A stretch of DNA of 64,000 nucleotides, taken from contig CAWIIX010000025.1 of assembly GCA_963836195.1 (NCBI GenBank), forward strand, positions 134,948 through 198,947, written 5' to 3'. Below are positions 48,710 through 56,750 of the stretch, piece after piece (positions within the stretch are counted from its first letter, which is position 1; each line of letters starts with the position of its first letter). This stretch comes from Trebonia sp963836195 (GTDB lineage: Bacteria > Actinomycetota > Actinomycetes > Streptosporangiales > Streptosporangiaceae). Position numbers and translations under genes: made by a program. The notes under the pieces are model-generated. The model had not been told where the DNA came from. It did not search any database and saw only the letters and a list, made by a program, of their open reading frames with translations.

Positions 48710-50332
48710 CTAGTGGTAGAAGTGCCGGACGCCGGTGAAGTACAGCGTCACGCCGGCCGCCTGCGCGGCGGCGATCACGCCGTCATCCCGGATCGAGCCG
48801 CCGGGTTCGACCACCGCGCGGACACCCGCCTCCGCGAGTATCTCGAACCCGTCGGGGAACGGGAAGAACGCGTCTGACGCGGCCACAGAGCCGACCGCCC
48901 GATTTCCGGCTCTGGCCACAGCCAGCCGGGCCGAGTCGACCCGGTTCACCTGCCCCATGCCCACGCCGACCGACGCGCCGCCCGCCGCGAGCAGGATCGC
49001 GTTCGACTTCACGGCCCGGCACGCTCGCCACGCGAACGCGAGGTCGGCCAGCGTCGCGGCGTCGGCCGCGGTCCCGGCCCTGAGCTCCCACCCGGCCGGG
49101 TCGTCGCCCGGCTGGTCGATCCTGTCCCACGTCTGCGCGAGCAGTCCGCCGCTCACCGGCCGAAATTCAAATTCGGATGATATCGAACGGACCGTGGTTT
49201 CACCGGCCCCGCCCGCCGCGCCCCACGGCGGCGGATCACAGCGCAGCAGCCGGATGTTCTTCCACTTCCCGGTCAGGATCTCGATCGCGGCCGGATCGAA
49301 GTCCGGCGCGATCACCACCTCGGCGAAGCCGTCGATGATCTGCCCCGCCATCGCGTCCGTGACCGCGCTGTTGGCCGCGACCACTCCGCCGTAGGCGGAG
49401 AGCGGGTCGCACGCGAGCGCCTTGGCGTGCGCGGCGGCGATGTTGGCGCCGACCGCGATCCCGCACGGGTTGGAGTGCTTGATGATCGCCACGCAGGGCT
49501 GCGCGAAGTCGTAGGCGGCGCGGCGGGCGGAGTCGGCGTCCACGTAGTTGTTGTAGGACATCGCCTTGCCGTGCAGCACCTCGGCGTGGGCGATGCCGGG
49601 GTCGGCGCCCGGCGCCGTCGTCCGGGCTTCGTACAGCGCGCCGCGCTGGTGCGGGTTCTCGCCGTAGCGGAGGGCGTCGGCCCGGCGCCAGACCTGGGCG
49701 ACGAGGTCCGGCCAGCCGGTCTCCTCGGCCACCTCGTCGGGTGCGTAGCTGGCGGCGAACCAGGACGCGACGGCGGCGTCGTAGGCGGCCGTGTGGGCGT
49801 ACGCCTGCGCCGCCAGGCGGCGCCGCCCGGGCTCGTCGAACCCGCCGTTGGCGAGCGCCTTGATCACATCGCCGTACTGGCCCGGGCTGGTCACCACGGC
49901 GACGCTGCCGTGGTTCTTGGCCGCCGCGCGGACCATCGCCGGGCCGCCGATGTCGATCTGCTCGATGATCTCGGGCGGGGTCGCGCCGGACGCCACCGTC
50001 CGCTCGAACGGGTAGAGGTTGGACACCAGCAGCTGGAACGGCGCGATGCCGAGCTCGGACAGCTCGCGCTCATGGTCCGGGTTGGACAGGTCGGCCAGCA
50101 GCCCGGCGTGGACCCGCGGGTGCAGGGTCTTAACCCGGCCGTCGAGGCACTCGGGGAAGCCGGTGAGGTCCTCCACCTTGGTCACCGGGATGCCCGCCTG
50201 CTCGATCGTCTTGGCGGTGGAGCCGGTGGAGACGAGCTCGGCGCCGGCCCCGTGCAGGGCGGCGGCCAGCTCGACCAGGCCGGCCTTGTCGTAGACGGAC
50301 AGCAGCGCCCGCTTGATCGGAATGGCAGTCAC
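48710..50332 (-). CDS. purH: AICAR transformylase / IMP cyclohydrolase PurH
   Basis: 540 residues. PurH performs the last two steps to IMP. The N-terminal cyclohydrolase has RALLSVYDKAGLVELA, STGSTAKTIEQAGIPV, GRVKTLHPRVHAG and LYPFERTVASG. The transformylase has LRYGENPHQRGALY, GKAMSYNNYVDAD, CVAIIKHSNPCGIA with the catalytic Lys-His, and SDAFFPFPDG. The GTG start at 50332 overlaps the purN TGA (GTGA), so the two are coupled. Confidence 0.97.
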   Translation of the reverse strand: MTAIPIKRALLSVYDKAGLVELAAALHGAGAELVSTGSTAKTIEQAGIPVTKVEDLTGFPECLDGRVKTLHPRVHAGLLADLSNPDHERELSELGIAPFQLLVSNLYPFERTVASGATPPEIIEQIDIGGPAMVRAAAKNHGSVAVVTSPGQYGDVIKALANGGFDEPGRRRLAAQAYAHTAAYDAAVASWFAASYAPDEVAEETGWPDLVAQVWRRADALRYGENPHQRGALYEARTTAPGADPGIAHAEVLHGKAMSYNNYVDADSARRAAYDFAQPCVAIIKHSNPCGIAVGANIAAAHAKALACDPLSAYGGVVAANSAVTDAMAGQIIDGFAEVVIAPDFDPAAIEILTGKWKNIRLLRCDPPPWGAAGGAGETTVRSISSEFEFRPVSGGLLAQTWDRIDQPGDDPAGWELRAGTAADAATLADLAFAWRACRAVKSNAILLAAGGASVGVGMGQVNRVDSARLAVARAGNRAVGSVAASDAFFPFPDGFEILAEAGVRAVVEPGGSIRDDGVIAAAQAAGVTLYFTGVRHFYH

Positions 50333-50940
50333 GTGCCGATCCTTACCTTCCTGTCGCCGTTGACGGACCACCCCTCACGGGCCATCCGGCCGACCGTGCC
50401 GACGAGCAGGGCGCGCTCGGCCACCTTGATCCGCTCGTGCAGGCTCGCCTCGTCGTCGTCATCGTGCACCGGCACCGCCGCCTGGGCGAGCACCGGGCCG
50501 GCGTCGACGCCCTCGTCGACGAGGAAGACCGTGCAGCCGGACACCTTGACCCCGTAGCCGAGCGCGTCCCTGACGCCGTGCATGCCGGGGAACGACGGTA
50601 GCAAGGCGGGGTGCGTGTTCAGGCAGCGGCCGCCGAACCGGGCCAGGAACGCCTGGCCGACCAGCTTCATGAACCCGGCGCAGACGATCAGATCGGGGCG
50701 GTGCCGCTCGCACGCGCGGGCCAGCGCCTGATCCCAGTCGTCCCTGGTCGGAAAATCGCCCACCTTGACGGTGAATGTCGGAATATCAGCCGCTTTCGCC
50801 CGGTCGAGCGCGGCGATCGAGTCGCGGTCGGCGCCGACCGCGACGACGCTCGCGCCGTAGCCCGGGTCGGCGCACGCGTCGAGCAGCGCCTGCAGGTTCG
50901 TCCCCGCCCCGGAGACGAGCACAACCAGCCTGGCGTTCAT
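50329..50940 (-). CDS. purN: GAR formyltransferase PurN
   Basis: 203 residues. PurN formylates glycinamide ribonucleotide with 10-formyl-THF. It starts MNARLVVLVSGAGTNLQALL; the catalytic Asn/His pair is in NTHPALLPSFPG and the Asp in VDEGVDAGPVLAQ. ATG at 50940 is preferred to a GTG three codons upstream. First gene of the purN-purH-folD unit, divergent from a small membrane-protein gene. Confidence 0.96.
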   Translation of the reverse strand: MNARLVVLVSGAGTNLQALLDACADPGYGASVVAVGADRDSIAALDRAKAADIPTFTVKVGDFPTRDDWDQALARACERHRPDLIVCAGFMKLVGQAFLARFGGRCLNTHPALLPSFPGMHGVRDALGYGVKVSGCTVFLVDEGVDAGPVLAQAAVPVHDDDDEASLHERIKVAERALLVGTVGRMAREGWSVNGDRKVRIGT

Positions 50941-50979
50941 GGCAGACACCCTAACCGGTGCGGCACAATAGATCGCGAC

Positions 50980-51456
50980 ATGGCCAGACTCACCGATCCG
51001 CCGCCGCCGCGGTCGCCGCTCCTGCTCCCGCCGCCGCGACCGCAGCTTCCGCCGCCCTCGCCCGGGCTCCGGCAGCGCGCCTGGGCGGCGCTGGCGCTGT
51101 CGGTGCTCAGCCTGCTGGCGATGACCCAGATCAGCAACATTCACCGCGGCGCGTACGTGGTCGGGGTCGCCCTCGCGGTCGCCTTCGTCGCCCTCGTGCT
51201 GGCGTTCGGCACCATGTCGACGGCCAGGCGGGCCGGCACCCGGCGGCCCCGCGGCGTGGTCGCGGCCACCGTGCTCGGCCTGATCGCGTTCATGTTCTGC
51301 GGCTTCGCGCTGTCCGGGTTCCTGGTCTTCAGGACCGAGCTGAACCAGTACGCCAACTGCATGAACGGCGCCAACACGAGCGCCACCCAGACCGCCTGCA
51401 AGAACCAGCTCGACAACTCCGTCCGCAACGAGATCAAGCTGCTCGGCGACAACTGA
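50980..51456 (+). CDS. Small two-to-three-helix membrane protein, DUF4190-like
   Basis: 158 residues. A Pro-rich N-terminus (residues 5-30) is followed by ALALSVLSLLAMTQI, AYVVGVALAVAFVALVLAFGTM and VVAATVLGLIAFMFCGFALS, then an outer tail with YANCMNGANTSATQTACKNQ, whose two Cys could form a disulfide. It resembles DUF4190-type proteins of actinomycetes. The ATG has no clear ribosome site, so the mRNA may be leaderless. Function unknown. Confidence 0.75.
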   Translation: MARLTDPPPPRSPLLLPPPRPQLPPPSPGLRQRAWAALALSVLSLLAMTQISNIHRGAYVVGVALAVAFVALVLAFGTMSTARRAGTRRPRGVVAATVLGLIAFMFCGFALSGFLVFRTELNQYANCMNGANTSATQTACKNQLDNSVRNEIKLLGDN

Positions 51457-51472
51457 CCAACCGATCCCAGGC

Positions 51473-51523
51473 GGCCCAAATGCGCCTTTGGGCCGACAAG
51501 AGCGAGCCCAAATGCGCCTTTGG
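51473..51523. terminator. Duplicated hairpin between convergent genes
   Basis: GGCCCAAA-TGCGCC-TTTGGGCC (51473-51494) is a perfect 8-bp-arm hairpin. Its core CCCAAATGCGCCTTTGG (51475-51491) recurs exactly at 51507-51523, 32 bp on. It lies between the convergent ends at 51456 and 51565, so it likely terminates both transcripts; the doubled core also looks like a dispersed short repeat. Confidence 0.65.
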
Positions 51524-51564
51524 CACGGGTCGCCAGGGTTGGGACGGGATGCCCGGGGTTCGGG

Positions 51565-52891
51565 TTACTCGGTGATGTCGTTGGCCCACGGGTCGACGTA
51601 GATACGGTGGCCGCCGTCGTCGTCGGTCTGGTCGACCACCAGCCTCGGCAGCGGGCCGCTGAGCCGCTCGGCGGCCGGCCCGGCGGCGGGCAGGCGCCGG
51701 ATGTGGTGCCGGAGGATCAGCCAGTTGGCGGCCCCCGCGACCAGGGCGGCGGTCACCCCGATCTCGAGGACGGCGACCAGCCCGACCTCCAGGCCGGCCG
51801 GGCCGACCGAGGCGAGCCGCCGGCCCGAGCGGGCCGCCCGACAGCTTCGCCGCGAACCCGATCACGACCGCGGTCAGCGAGCCGGTCAGCAGCCCCCATA
51901 GCGGCGCCGCCTCCAGGGTCGGCGTCGGCGCGATGCGCACCGTCATCAGCCCGGCCAGCGCGCCCGCCAGGTACGGCAGCACGAGGATGAAGAAGCCGAG
52001 CCAGGGCGGGAACGCGGCCCTGACGCCGACCGGCACCGCCGCCAGCATCGGGAACGCGGGGACGGCCCCGAGCGCCGACCCGGACGGCGAGACCGCGGTG
52101 CCGACGCCGAACGCGAACCCCGGGCCGAGCATGTACGCGATCGCCCAGATGACCGAGTTCGGCAGATAGCTGAGGCTGGCCAGCAGCAGCAGCGCGGACC
52201 CGCCGATCCCGGGGTTGAGGGCCGACACCGCCTCCTTGTACGAGTTCAGGTGGACCGCCAGCGACGCCGCCGCCAGCACCGCGCCGAACGTCGCCAGCAT
52301 CGCCAGCGCCGCGACCATGCCGAGCAGCACCGATCGCGCCCGCGGCGGCACCCGCCCGGCCAGCTTCCGCCAGGGCGCCAGGCCGCGGGCGGCGCCGAAG
52401 CCGCCGGCCAGGAACGCGATGCCGAATCCGGTCGTGACCGCCTGCCAGAGCGACGGGGCGGCCAGCGCCGTCCTGCTCGCCACCGCCACCGCGCCGGTGA
52501 ACAGCGCGTAGGGGAACGCGATCGAGAGCGCCGCCAGGCCCACGTCGCGCAGGCGCTTGACGTGGCCCTCGTGGGTCATCCAGCGGCCCGCCCGCTCGAT
52601 CAGCGCGGCCGGCAGCAGCACCAGGCCCAGCGGCAGCAGCCCGATCCGCCCGACGCCGCCGACGGTCACCTCGACGTGGTGCGCGACCAGCCAGAGCAGC
52701 CCGGCCGAGCGCAGCACCCCGGCCAGCCCGCCGCCGAGGCCCACGTGGGGCGCGGTGATCCAGCCGATGAGGGTGAGCGTGACCAGCACCGCGAGCCCGC
52801 CGCCGGCCGCCGCGAGCGCGGCGATCCCGCCCGCCATGAGCATCGGGCGGCTCGGCCAGGTGGGGGTAGGCAGATCGCTCACATCGCCCAT
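51565..52891 (-). CDS. DUF6350 multi-helix membrane protein
   Basis: About 442 residues with some ten membrane helices, for example GGIAALAAAGGGLAVLVTLTLIGW, LAALSIAFPYALFTGAVAVA and LGFFILVLPYLAGALAGLM, with the conserved SYLPNSVIWAIAYMLGPGFAFGVGTAVSPSG. One frame break near 51840 precedes the last helix and the soluble end IYVDPWANDITE. The position between purN and sucCD matches DUF6350 genes in other actinomycetes. Proposed links with cell division are from family annotation only. Confidence 0.82.
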
Positions 52892-52966
52892 CCTGGCAAC
52901 GGATCGGGCAAACGGCACGCCGCCACGCCGCTATCAAGGGGCCCGGCCGGGCTTGTCGGCGCCTGC

Positions 52967-52979
52967 GGTACTGAGTACC
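52967..52979. promoter_or_regulatory. GGTACTGAGTACC palindrome upstream of sucC
   Basis: A 13-bp palindrome (6-bp arms, one central base) lies 176-188 bases before the sucC start. It differs by one base from GGTACGGAGTACC upstream of etfB (47831-47843). The rest of 52892-53154 shows no gene; it presumably carries the sucCD promoter. Confidence 0.5.
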
Positions 52980-53154
52980 ATATCGATAACACTTAGTCCC
53001 GCTAGCTGCGCGACCGGCGCCACGCTGAGAGGGTGCTCACATCGGGCTTCCGAGCGGCACCGGCCGAGTCGCAACGACTACGCTTCAGGTGAAAGCCGCT
53101 CGTCGAAGCGGTGCAGGACGTAGACGCAAACAACCGACCGAGATCGGACCCCCA

Positions 53155-54345
53155 GTGGACCTGTTCGAGTATCAGGCTAAGGAACTCTTCGCCGAGTACG
53201 GCGTTCCTGTGCTGAAAGACAAGGTCGCCGACACTGCCGAGGAAGCGCGGGAGATCACCGCCGCCTTCGCGGCCGACGGCATCCCCCAAGTTGTGGTGAA
53301 GGCGCAGGTGAAGACGGGCGGCCGCGGCAAGGCCGGCGGCGTGAAGCTGGCCCAGAGCCCGGACGAGGCCTTCGAGAAGGCCGACGCCATCCTCGGCATG
53401 GACATCAAGGGCCACATCGCGCACAAGGTCCTGATCGCCGAGGCCTCGGACATCAAGTCCGAGTACTACCTCTCCTTTCTGCTCGACCGCGCGAACCGGA
53501 CGTTCATGTCGATCTGCACCGTCGACGGCGGCATGGAGATCGAGGAGATCGCGCACACCAACCCGGACGCGATCGCGCGCGTCCCGATCTCCCCGCTGAC
53601 CGGGGTCGACCACGCCAAGGCGCTCGAGATCATCAAGGCCGGCCGGATCCCCGAGGAGGCGGCCGAGCAGGCCGCCGTGCTCGCGGAGCGGCTCTGGGCC
53701 ATGTTCGCCGACGAGGACGCGACCCTGGTCGAGGTGAACCCGATGGTGCTCACCCCGGACGGCCGGGTGCTCGCCCTCGACGGCAAGGTCACCCTGGACG
53801 ACAACGCGTTCTTCCGCCAGCCGGACCAGGCCAAGTTCGCCGACCTTACGTCCACCGACCCGCTCGAGGTCAGGGCCAAGGAGAAGCACCTCAACTACGT
53901 CAAGCTCGACGGCCAGATCGGCATCATCGGCAACGGCGCCGGCCTGGTCATGTCGACCCTCGACGTGGTCGCCTACGCGGGCGAGGCGTTCGGCGGGGTC
54001 AAGGCGGCCAACTTCCTCGACATCGGCGGCGGCGCCTCGGCCGAGGTGATGGCCAACAGCCTGGAGATCGTGCTGTCCGACCCGTCCGTCAAGTCGGTCT
54101 TCGTGAACGTCTTCGGCGGCATCACGTCGGGCGACGCGGTGGCCAACGGCATCGTGTCCGCGTTCGGCCTGCTGGCCGAGCGGGGCGAGTCGGTCACCAA
54201 GCCGATCGTCGTCCGGCTGGACGGCAACAAGGCCGAAGAGGGCCGCCAGATCCTGATCGACGCCGCCCTGCCGGGCCTCGAGCAGGTTGACACGATGGAC
54301 GGCGCCGCCAAGCGCGCCGCCGAGCTCGCCGCGAAGGGGGCCTGA
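53155..54345 (+). CDS. sucC: Succinyl-CoA ligase beta subunit
   Basis: 396 residues. With SucD it makes ATP or GTP from succinyl-CoA in the TCA cycle. The ATP-grasp half has DLFEYQAKELFAEYGVPV, VVKAQVKTGGRGKAGGVKL and LVEVNPMVLTPDGRVLALDGK; the C-half has IGNGAGLVMSTLDVV, NFLDIGGGAS and VNVFGGITSGDAVANGI. GTG at 53155 is the standard start (VDLFEYQ). sucD follows after 3 bases. Confidence 0.97.
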   Translation: MDLFEYQAKELFAEYGVPVLKDKVADTAEEAREITAAFAADGIPQVVVKAQVKTGGRGKAGGVKLAQSPDEAFEKADAILGMDIKGHIAHKVLIAEASDIKSEYYLSFLLDRANRTFMSICTVDGGMEIEEIAHTNPDAIARVPISPLTGVDHAKALEIIKAGRIPEEAAEQAAVLAERLWAMFADEDATLVEVNPMVLTPDGRVLALDGKVTLDDNAFFRQPDQAKFADLTSTDPLEVRAKEKHLNYVKLDGQIGIIGNGAGLVMSTLDVVAYAGEAFGGVKAANFLDIGGGASAEVMANSLEIVLSDPSVKSVFVNVFGGITSGDAVANGIVSAFGLLAERGESVTKPIVVRLDGNKAEEGRQILIDAALPGLEQVDTMDGAAKRAAELAAKGA

Positions 54346-54348
54346 GCG

Positions 54349-55236
54349 ATGGCTATCTTCCTCACGGCTGACAGCAAGATCCTCATCCAGGGCATCACCG
54401 GCGGCGAGGGCCGCAAGCACGGCGCGCGCATGCTCGCCGCGGGCGCGAAGGTGGTCGGCGGGACCAACCCGAAGAAGGCCGGCACCACCGTCGAGCTGAA
54501 CGGGCAGCAGATCCCGGTGTTCGCCACCGTCAAGGAGACGATCGCGGCGACCGGGGCCGACGTGTCGGTGATCTTCGTCCCCGCGGCCGGCACCAAGGCG
54601 GCCGTGCTCGAGGCGATCGACGCGGAGATCCCGCTGGCGATCGTCATCACCGAGGGCGTCCCGGTGCACGACACGGCCGAGTTCTGGGCCTACGCGATCG
54701 AGAAGGGCAACAAGACCCGCATCGTCGGGCCGAACTGCCCCGGCATCGCGTCCCCGGGCAAGTCCAACGCCGGCATCATCCCGGCCGACATCACGTCGGA
54801 GGGCAAGATCGGCCTGGTGTCGAAGTCCGGCACGCTGACTTACCAGATGATGTACGAGCTGCGGGACATCGGCTTCACCACCGCGGTCGGCATCGGCGGC
54901 GACCCGATCATCGGCACCACCCACATCGACGCCCTGGCCGCATTCGAGGCCGACCCCGACACCAAGGCGATCGTCATGATCGGCGAGATCGGCGGCGACG
55001 CCGAGGAGCGGGCGGCCGCGTTCATCGAGAAGAACGTGACCAAGCCGGTCGTCGGCTACGTGGCCGGGTTCATGGCCCCCGAGGGCAAGACCATGGGTCA
55101 CGCGGGCGCGATCATCTCCGGTTCGGCCGGCACCGCCCAGGCCAAGAAGGAAGCCCTGGAGAAGGCCGGCGTCCGCGTCGGCAAGACCCCGAGCGAGACC
55201 GCCGCCCTGGTCCGCGACATCATCAACAACCTGTAG
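54349..55236 (+). CDS. sucD: Succinyl-CoA ligase alpha subunit
   Basis: 295 residues. SucD binds CoA and carries the phospho-histidine. MAIFLTADSKILIQGITGGEG, VVGGTNPKKAG, RIVGPNCPGIASPGKSNAGI and LVSKSGTLTYQ are present; GKTMGHAGAIISGSAGTA holds the active His. The frame is complete. Followed by two strong hairpins. Confidence 0.97.
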   Translation: MAIFLTADSKILIQGITGGEGRKHGARMLAAGAKVVGGTNPKKAGTTVELNGQQIPVFATVKETIAATGADVSVIFVPAAGTKAAVLEAIDAEIPLAIVITEGVPVHDTAEFWAYAIEKGNKTRIVGPNCPGIASPGKSNAGIIPADITSEGKIGLVSKSGTLTYQMMYELRDIGFTTAVGIGGDPIIGTTHIDALAAFEADPDTKAIVMIGEIGGDAEERAAAFIEKNVTKPVVGYVAGFMAPEGKTMGHAGAIISGSAGTAQAKKEALEKAGVRVGKTPSETAALVRDIINNL

Positions 55237-55271
55237 CCGCGGTTAAAGCCCGGGTCTTTCGCGGGGGGTTA

Positions 55272-55289
55272 CGGGGGGTCGTCCCCCCG
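55272..55289 (+). terminator. CGGGGGG-TCGT-CCCCCCG hairpin after sucD
   Basis: A perfect 7-bp G/C stem with a four-base loop, 35 bases after the sucD stop. No U tract follows. It is the first of two stem-loops in the 55237-55367 gap. Confidence 0.6.
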
Positions 55290-55297
55290 GAAGACAC

Positions 55298-55353
55298 ACT
55301 GATCGCTCCGGCCGATAAGTTGGCGCCTTGTGCCATCGGCCGGAGCGATCAGT
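55298..55353. terminator. Perfect 19-bp inverted repeat between sucD and the first LCP gene
   Basis: Left arm 55298-55316 (ACTGATCGCTCCGGCCGAT) and right arm 55335-55353 are exact complements around an 18-base loop that itself contains GGCGCC. It lies between convergent genes and works equally on both strands, so a bidirectional terminator is likely. Confidence 0.7.
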
Positions 55354-55393
55354 ACGGCATTCCCTGCTCAAGAGACGCAGGGGATGCCGTACT
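55351..55393. repeat. 17-bp inverted repeat across the LCP gene stop codon
   Basis: 55351-55367 pairs with 55377-55393 (16 Watson-Crick pairs and one G-U) around a nine-base loop. It abuts the 19-bp inverted repeat, and the right arm encodes the last codons of the LCP protein (KYGIPC). The LCP mRNA would thus end in two stacked hairpins. Confidence 0.65.
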
Positions 55394-56711
55394 TTGCGTT
55401 TGGCCCGACGGTGATGGTGCCGCCGCCGTCGACCGAGCCGGCCGGCGCCGACGGCGCGGCCGACGGAGCTCGGGCTGCCCGCAGGCGAGGAGCCGGCGGC
55501 GGTGGAGGCGGGCGGGGCCGCCGCTGTCTGCTTCCCGGCGTCGTCTTCGCCTTGGCGCGCCGGGCGCCGGGTAGAAGGCGGCGTGCACGATCCGCTTGAT
55601 GTACGGCACGGAGATGATGTTCACGCTCTGCGGGCTGGAACCGTAGCCCGGCAGCAGCTCGCTGCTGCCGGGGACCGACGGGAGCGTCGTGAACGAGAGG
55701 TGCTGGCCGCTGAGCGCCTGCATGTCGGTCGCGAAGTCGAGCAGGTTCAGGTGCTGGTCGGTGATCAGGTACTGGTTGGCGGCGCTGAGCAGCCCGGTGA
55801 TGGTGCCGCCGACGGCGAACGCGTTCTCGTGCTTGAGCTGCCAGATCACGTAGTCGATGACCGCCTGCTGGCGGCGGGTGCGGTCGATGTCGCCCTCGGC
55901 CAGGTTGTCGCGCTCGCGCACGAACGCGAGCGCCTGCGGCGCCGACAGGTGCAGGTACTGGGCGCCGCCCTTGGTCAGGTTGTAACCGTCGTACTTCACC
56001 GCGTTGAACCCGGAGTTGAAGTCGTACAGGTTCGAGGACGTGTAGTTGGCCGCGTTGATGCCCGGTTCCTCCGGCTTGAGGCAGACCTCGACGCCGCCGA
56101 ACGCCTGCGCCAGGTAGTAGAACCCGGCCAGGTTGGTCTCGACGAAGTGGTCGACGTGCACGCCGGTGACGGACTCGACGGTGTCGATCTCGGCCTGCTG
56201 CCCGGCCTGGTTGGCCAGCAGGTAGTCGTTCTTGGTGGAGCTGCCGGTCTTGGCCAGCGACTCGGCGTAGGCCCAGTCGTAGGCGTTGTCGATCTTCCCG
56301 TCGGGAATCGTGATGCCGTCGACGTTGAACGGCTGCGGGAAGTTGACCAGGTCGTCGCGCGGGATCGAGAAGCCGACCGCCTTCTGCCCGCCCGCGAAGA
56401 TATGGATCAGGATGAGCGTGTTCGGGTCCTGGCCCCCGATCGGGCCCGTGTGCATGGCGGTGATGAGGGCGGGCGGCAGCGCCTGCCCGTAGAAGTTGGT
56501 CCGGCTCTCCAGCCCCATCACCAGGATGTTCATCGCCTGGGTGGAGTTCGACGGTGAGTTGCCGGTCGTAGACCCCGTCGTTGAACCCGCTGGCGTAGCC
56601 GACCACCTTGTGCGCGTAGCCGGACACCACGAGGACCACGGCCGCGAGCAGGCAGGCGGCCGCGTAACCGACTTTGCCCGCTATCACCCGTCCGAGACGC
56701 GCCGTTGGCAT
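55368..56711 (-). CDS. LytR-CpsA-Psr (LCP) cell-wall ligase, copy 1 (frame broken)
   Basis: LCP enzymes transfer polyprenyl-phosphate-linked glycopolymers to peptidoglycan outside the membrane. ATG at 56711 follows GGGAGG. The N-terminal helix is VGYAAACLLAAVVLVVSGYA; the LCP domain has MNILVMGLESR, the Arg/Asp catalytic motif VGFSIPRDDLVNFP, FVRERDNLAEGDIDRTRRQQ and VIDYVIWQLKHENAF. The C-terminus lacks a LytR_C domain; a Pro-rich stretch ends KYGIPCVS. Breaks are near 56545 and 55575. First of three tandem paralogues. Confidence 0.86.
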   Translation of the reverse strand: MPTARLGRVIAGKVGYAAACLLAAVVLVVSGYAHKVVGYASGFNDGVYDRQLTVELHPGDEHPGDGAGEPDQLLRAGAAARPHHRHAHGPDRGPGPEHAHPDPYLRGRAEGGRLLDPARRPGQLPAAVQRRRHHDSRREDRQRLRLGLRRVAGQDRQLHQERLPAGQPGRAAGRDRHRRVRHRRARRPLRRDQPGRVLLPGAGVRRRRGLPQAGGTGHQRGQLHVLEPVRLQLRVQRGEVRRLQPDQGRRPVPAPVGAAGARVRARARQPGRGRHRPHPPPAGGHRLRDLAAQARERVRRRRHHHRAAQRRQPVPDHRPAPEPARLRDRHAGAQRPAPLVHDAPVGPRQQRAAAGLRFQPAEREHHLRAVHQADRARRLLPGARRAKAKTTPGSRQRRPRPPPPPPAPRLRAARAPSAAPSAPAGSVDGGGTITVGPNAKYGIPCVS

Positions 56712-56750
56712 CGCCGTTCCTCCCTGCCTGCAAGCTACATACAGTAACTG

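Noticed and set aside
55298..55393. Terminal inverted repeats of an insertion sequence
   Set aside because: The arms are separated by only 18 and 9 bases and no transposase gene is present.
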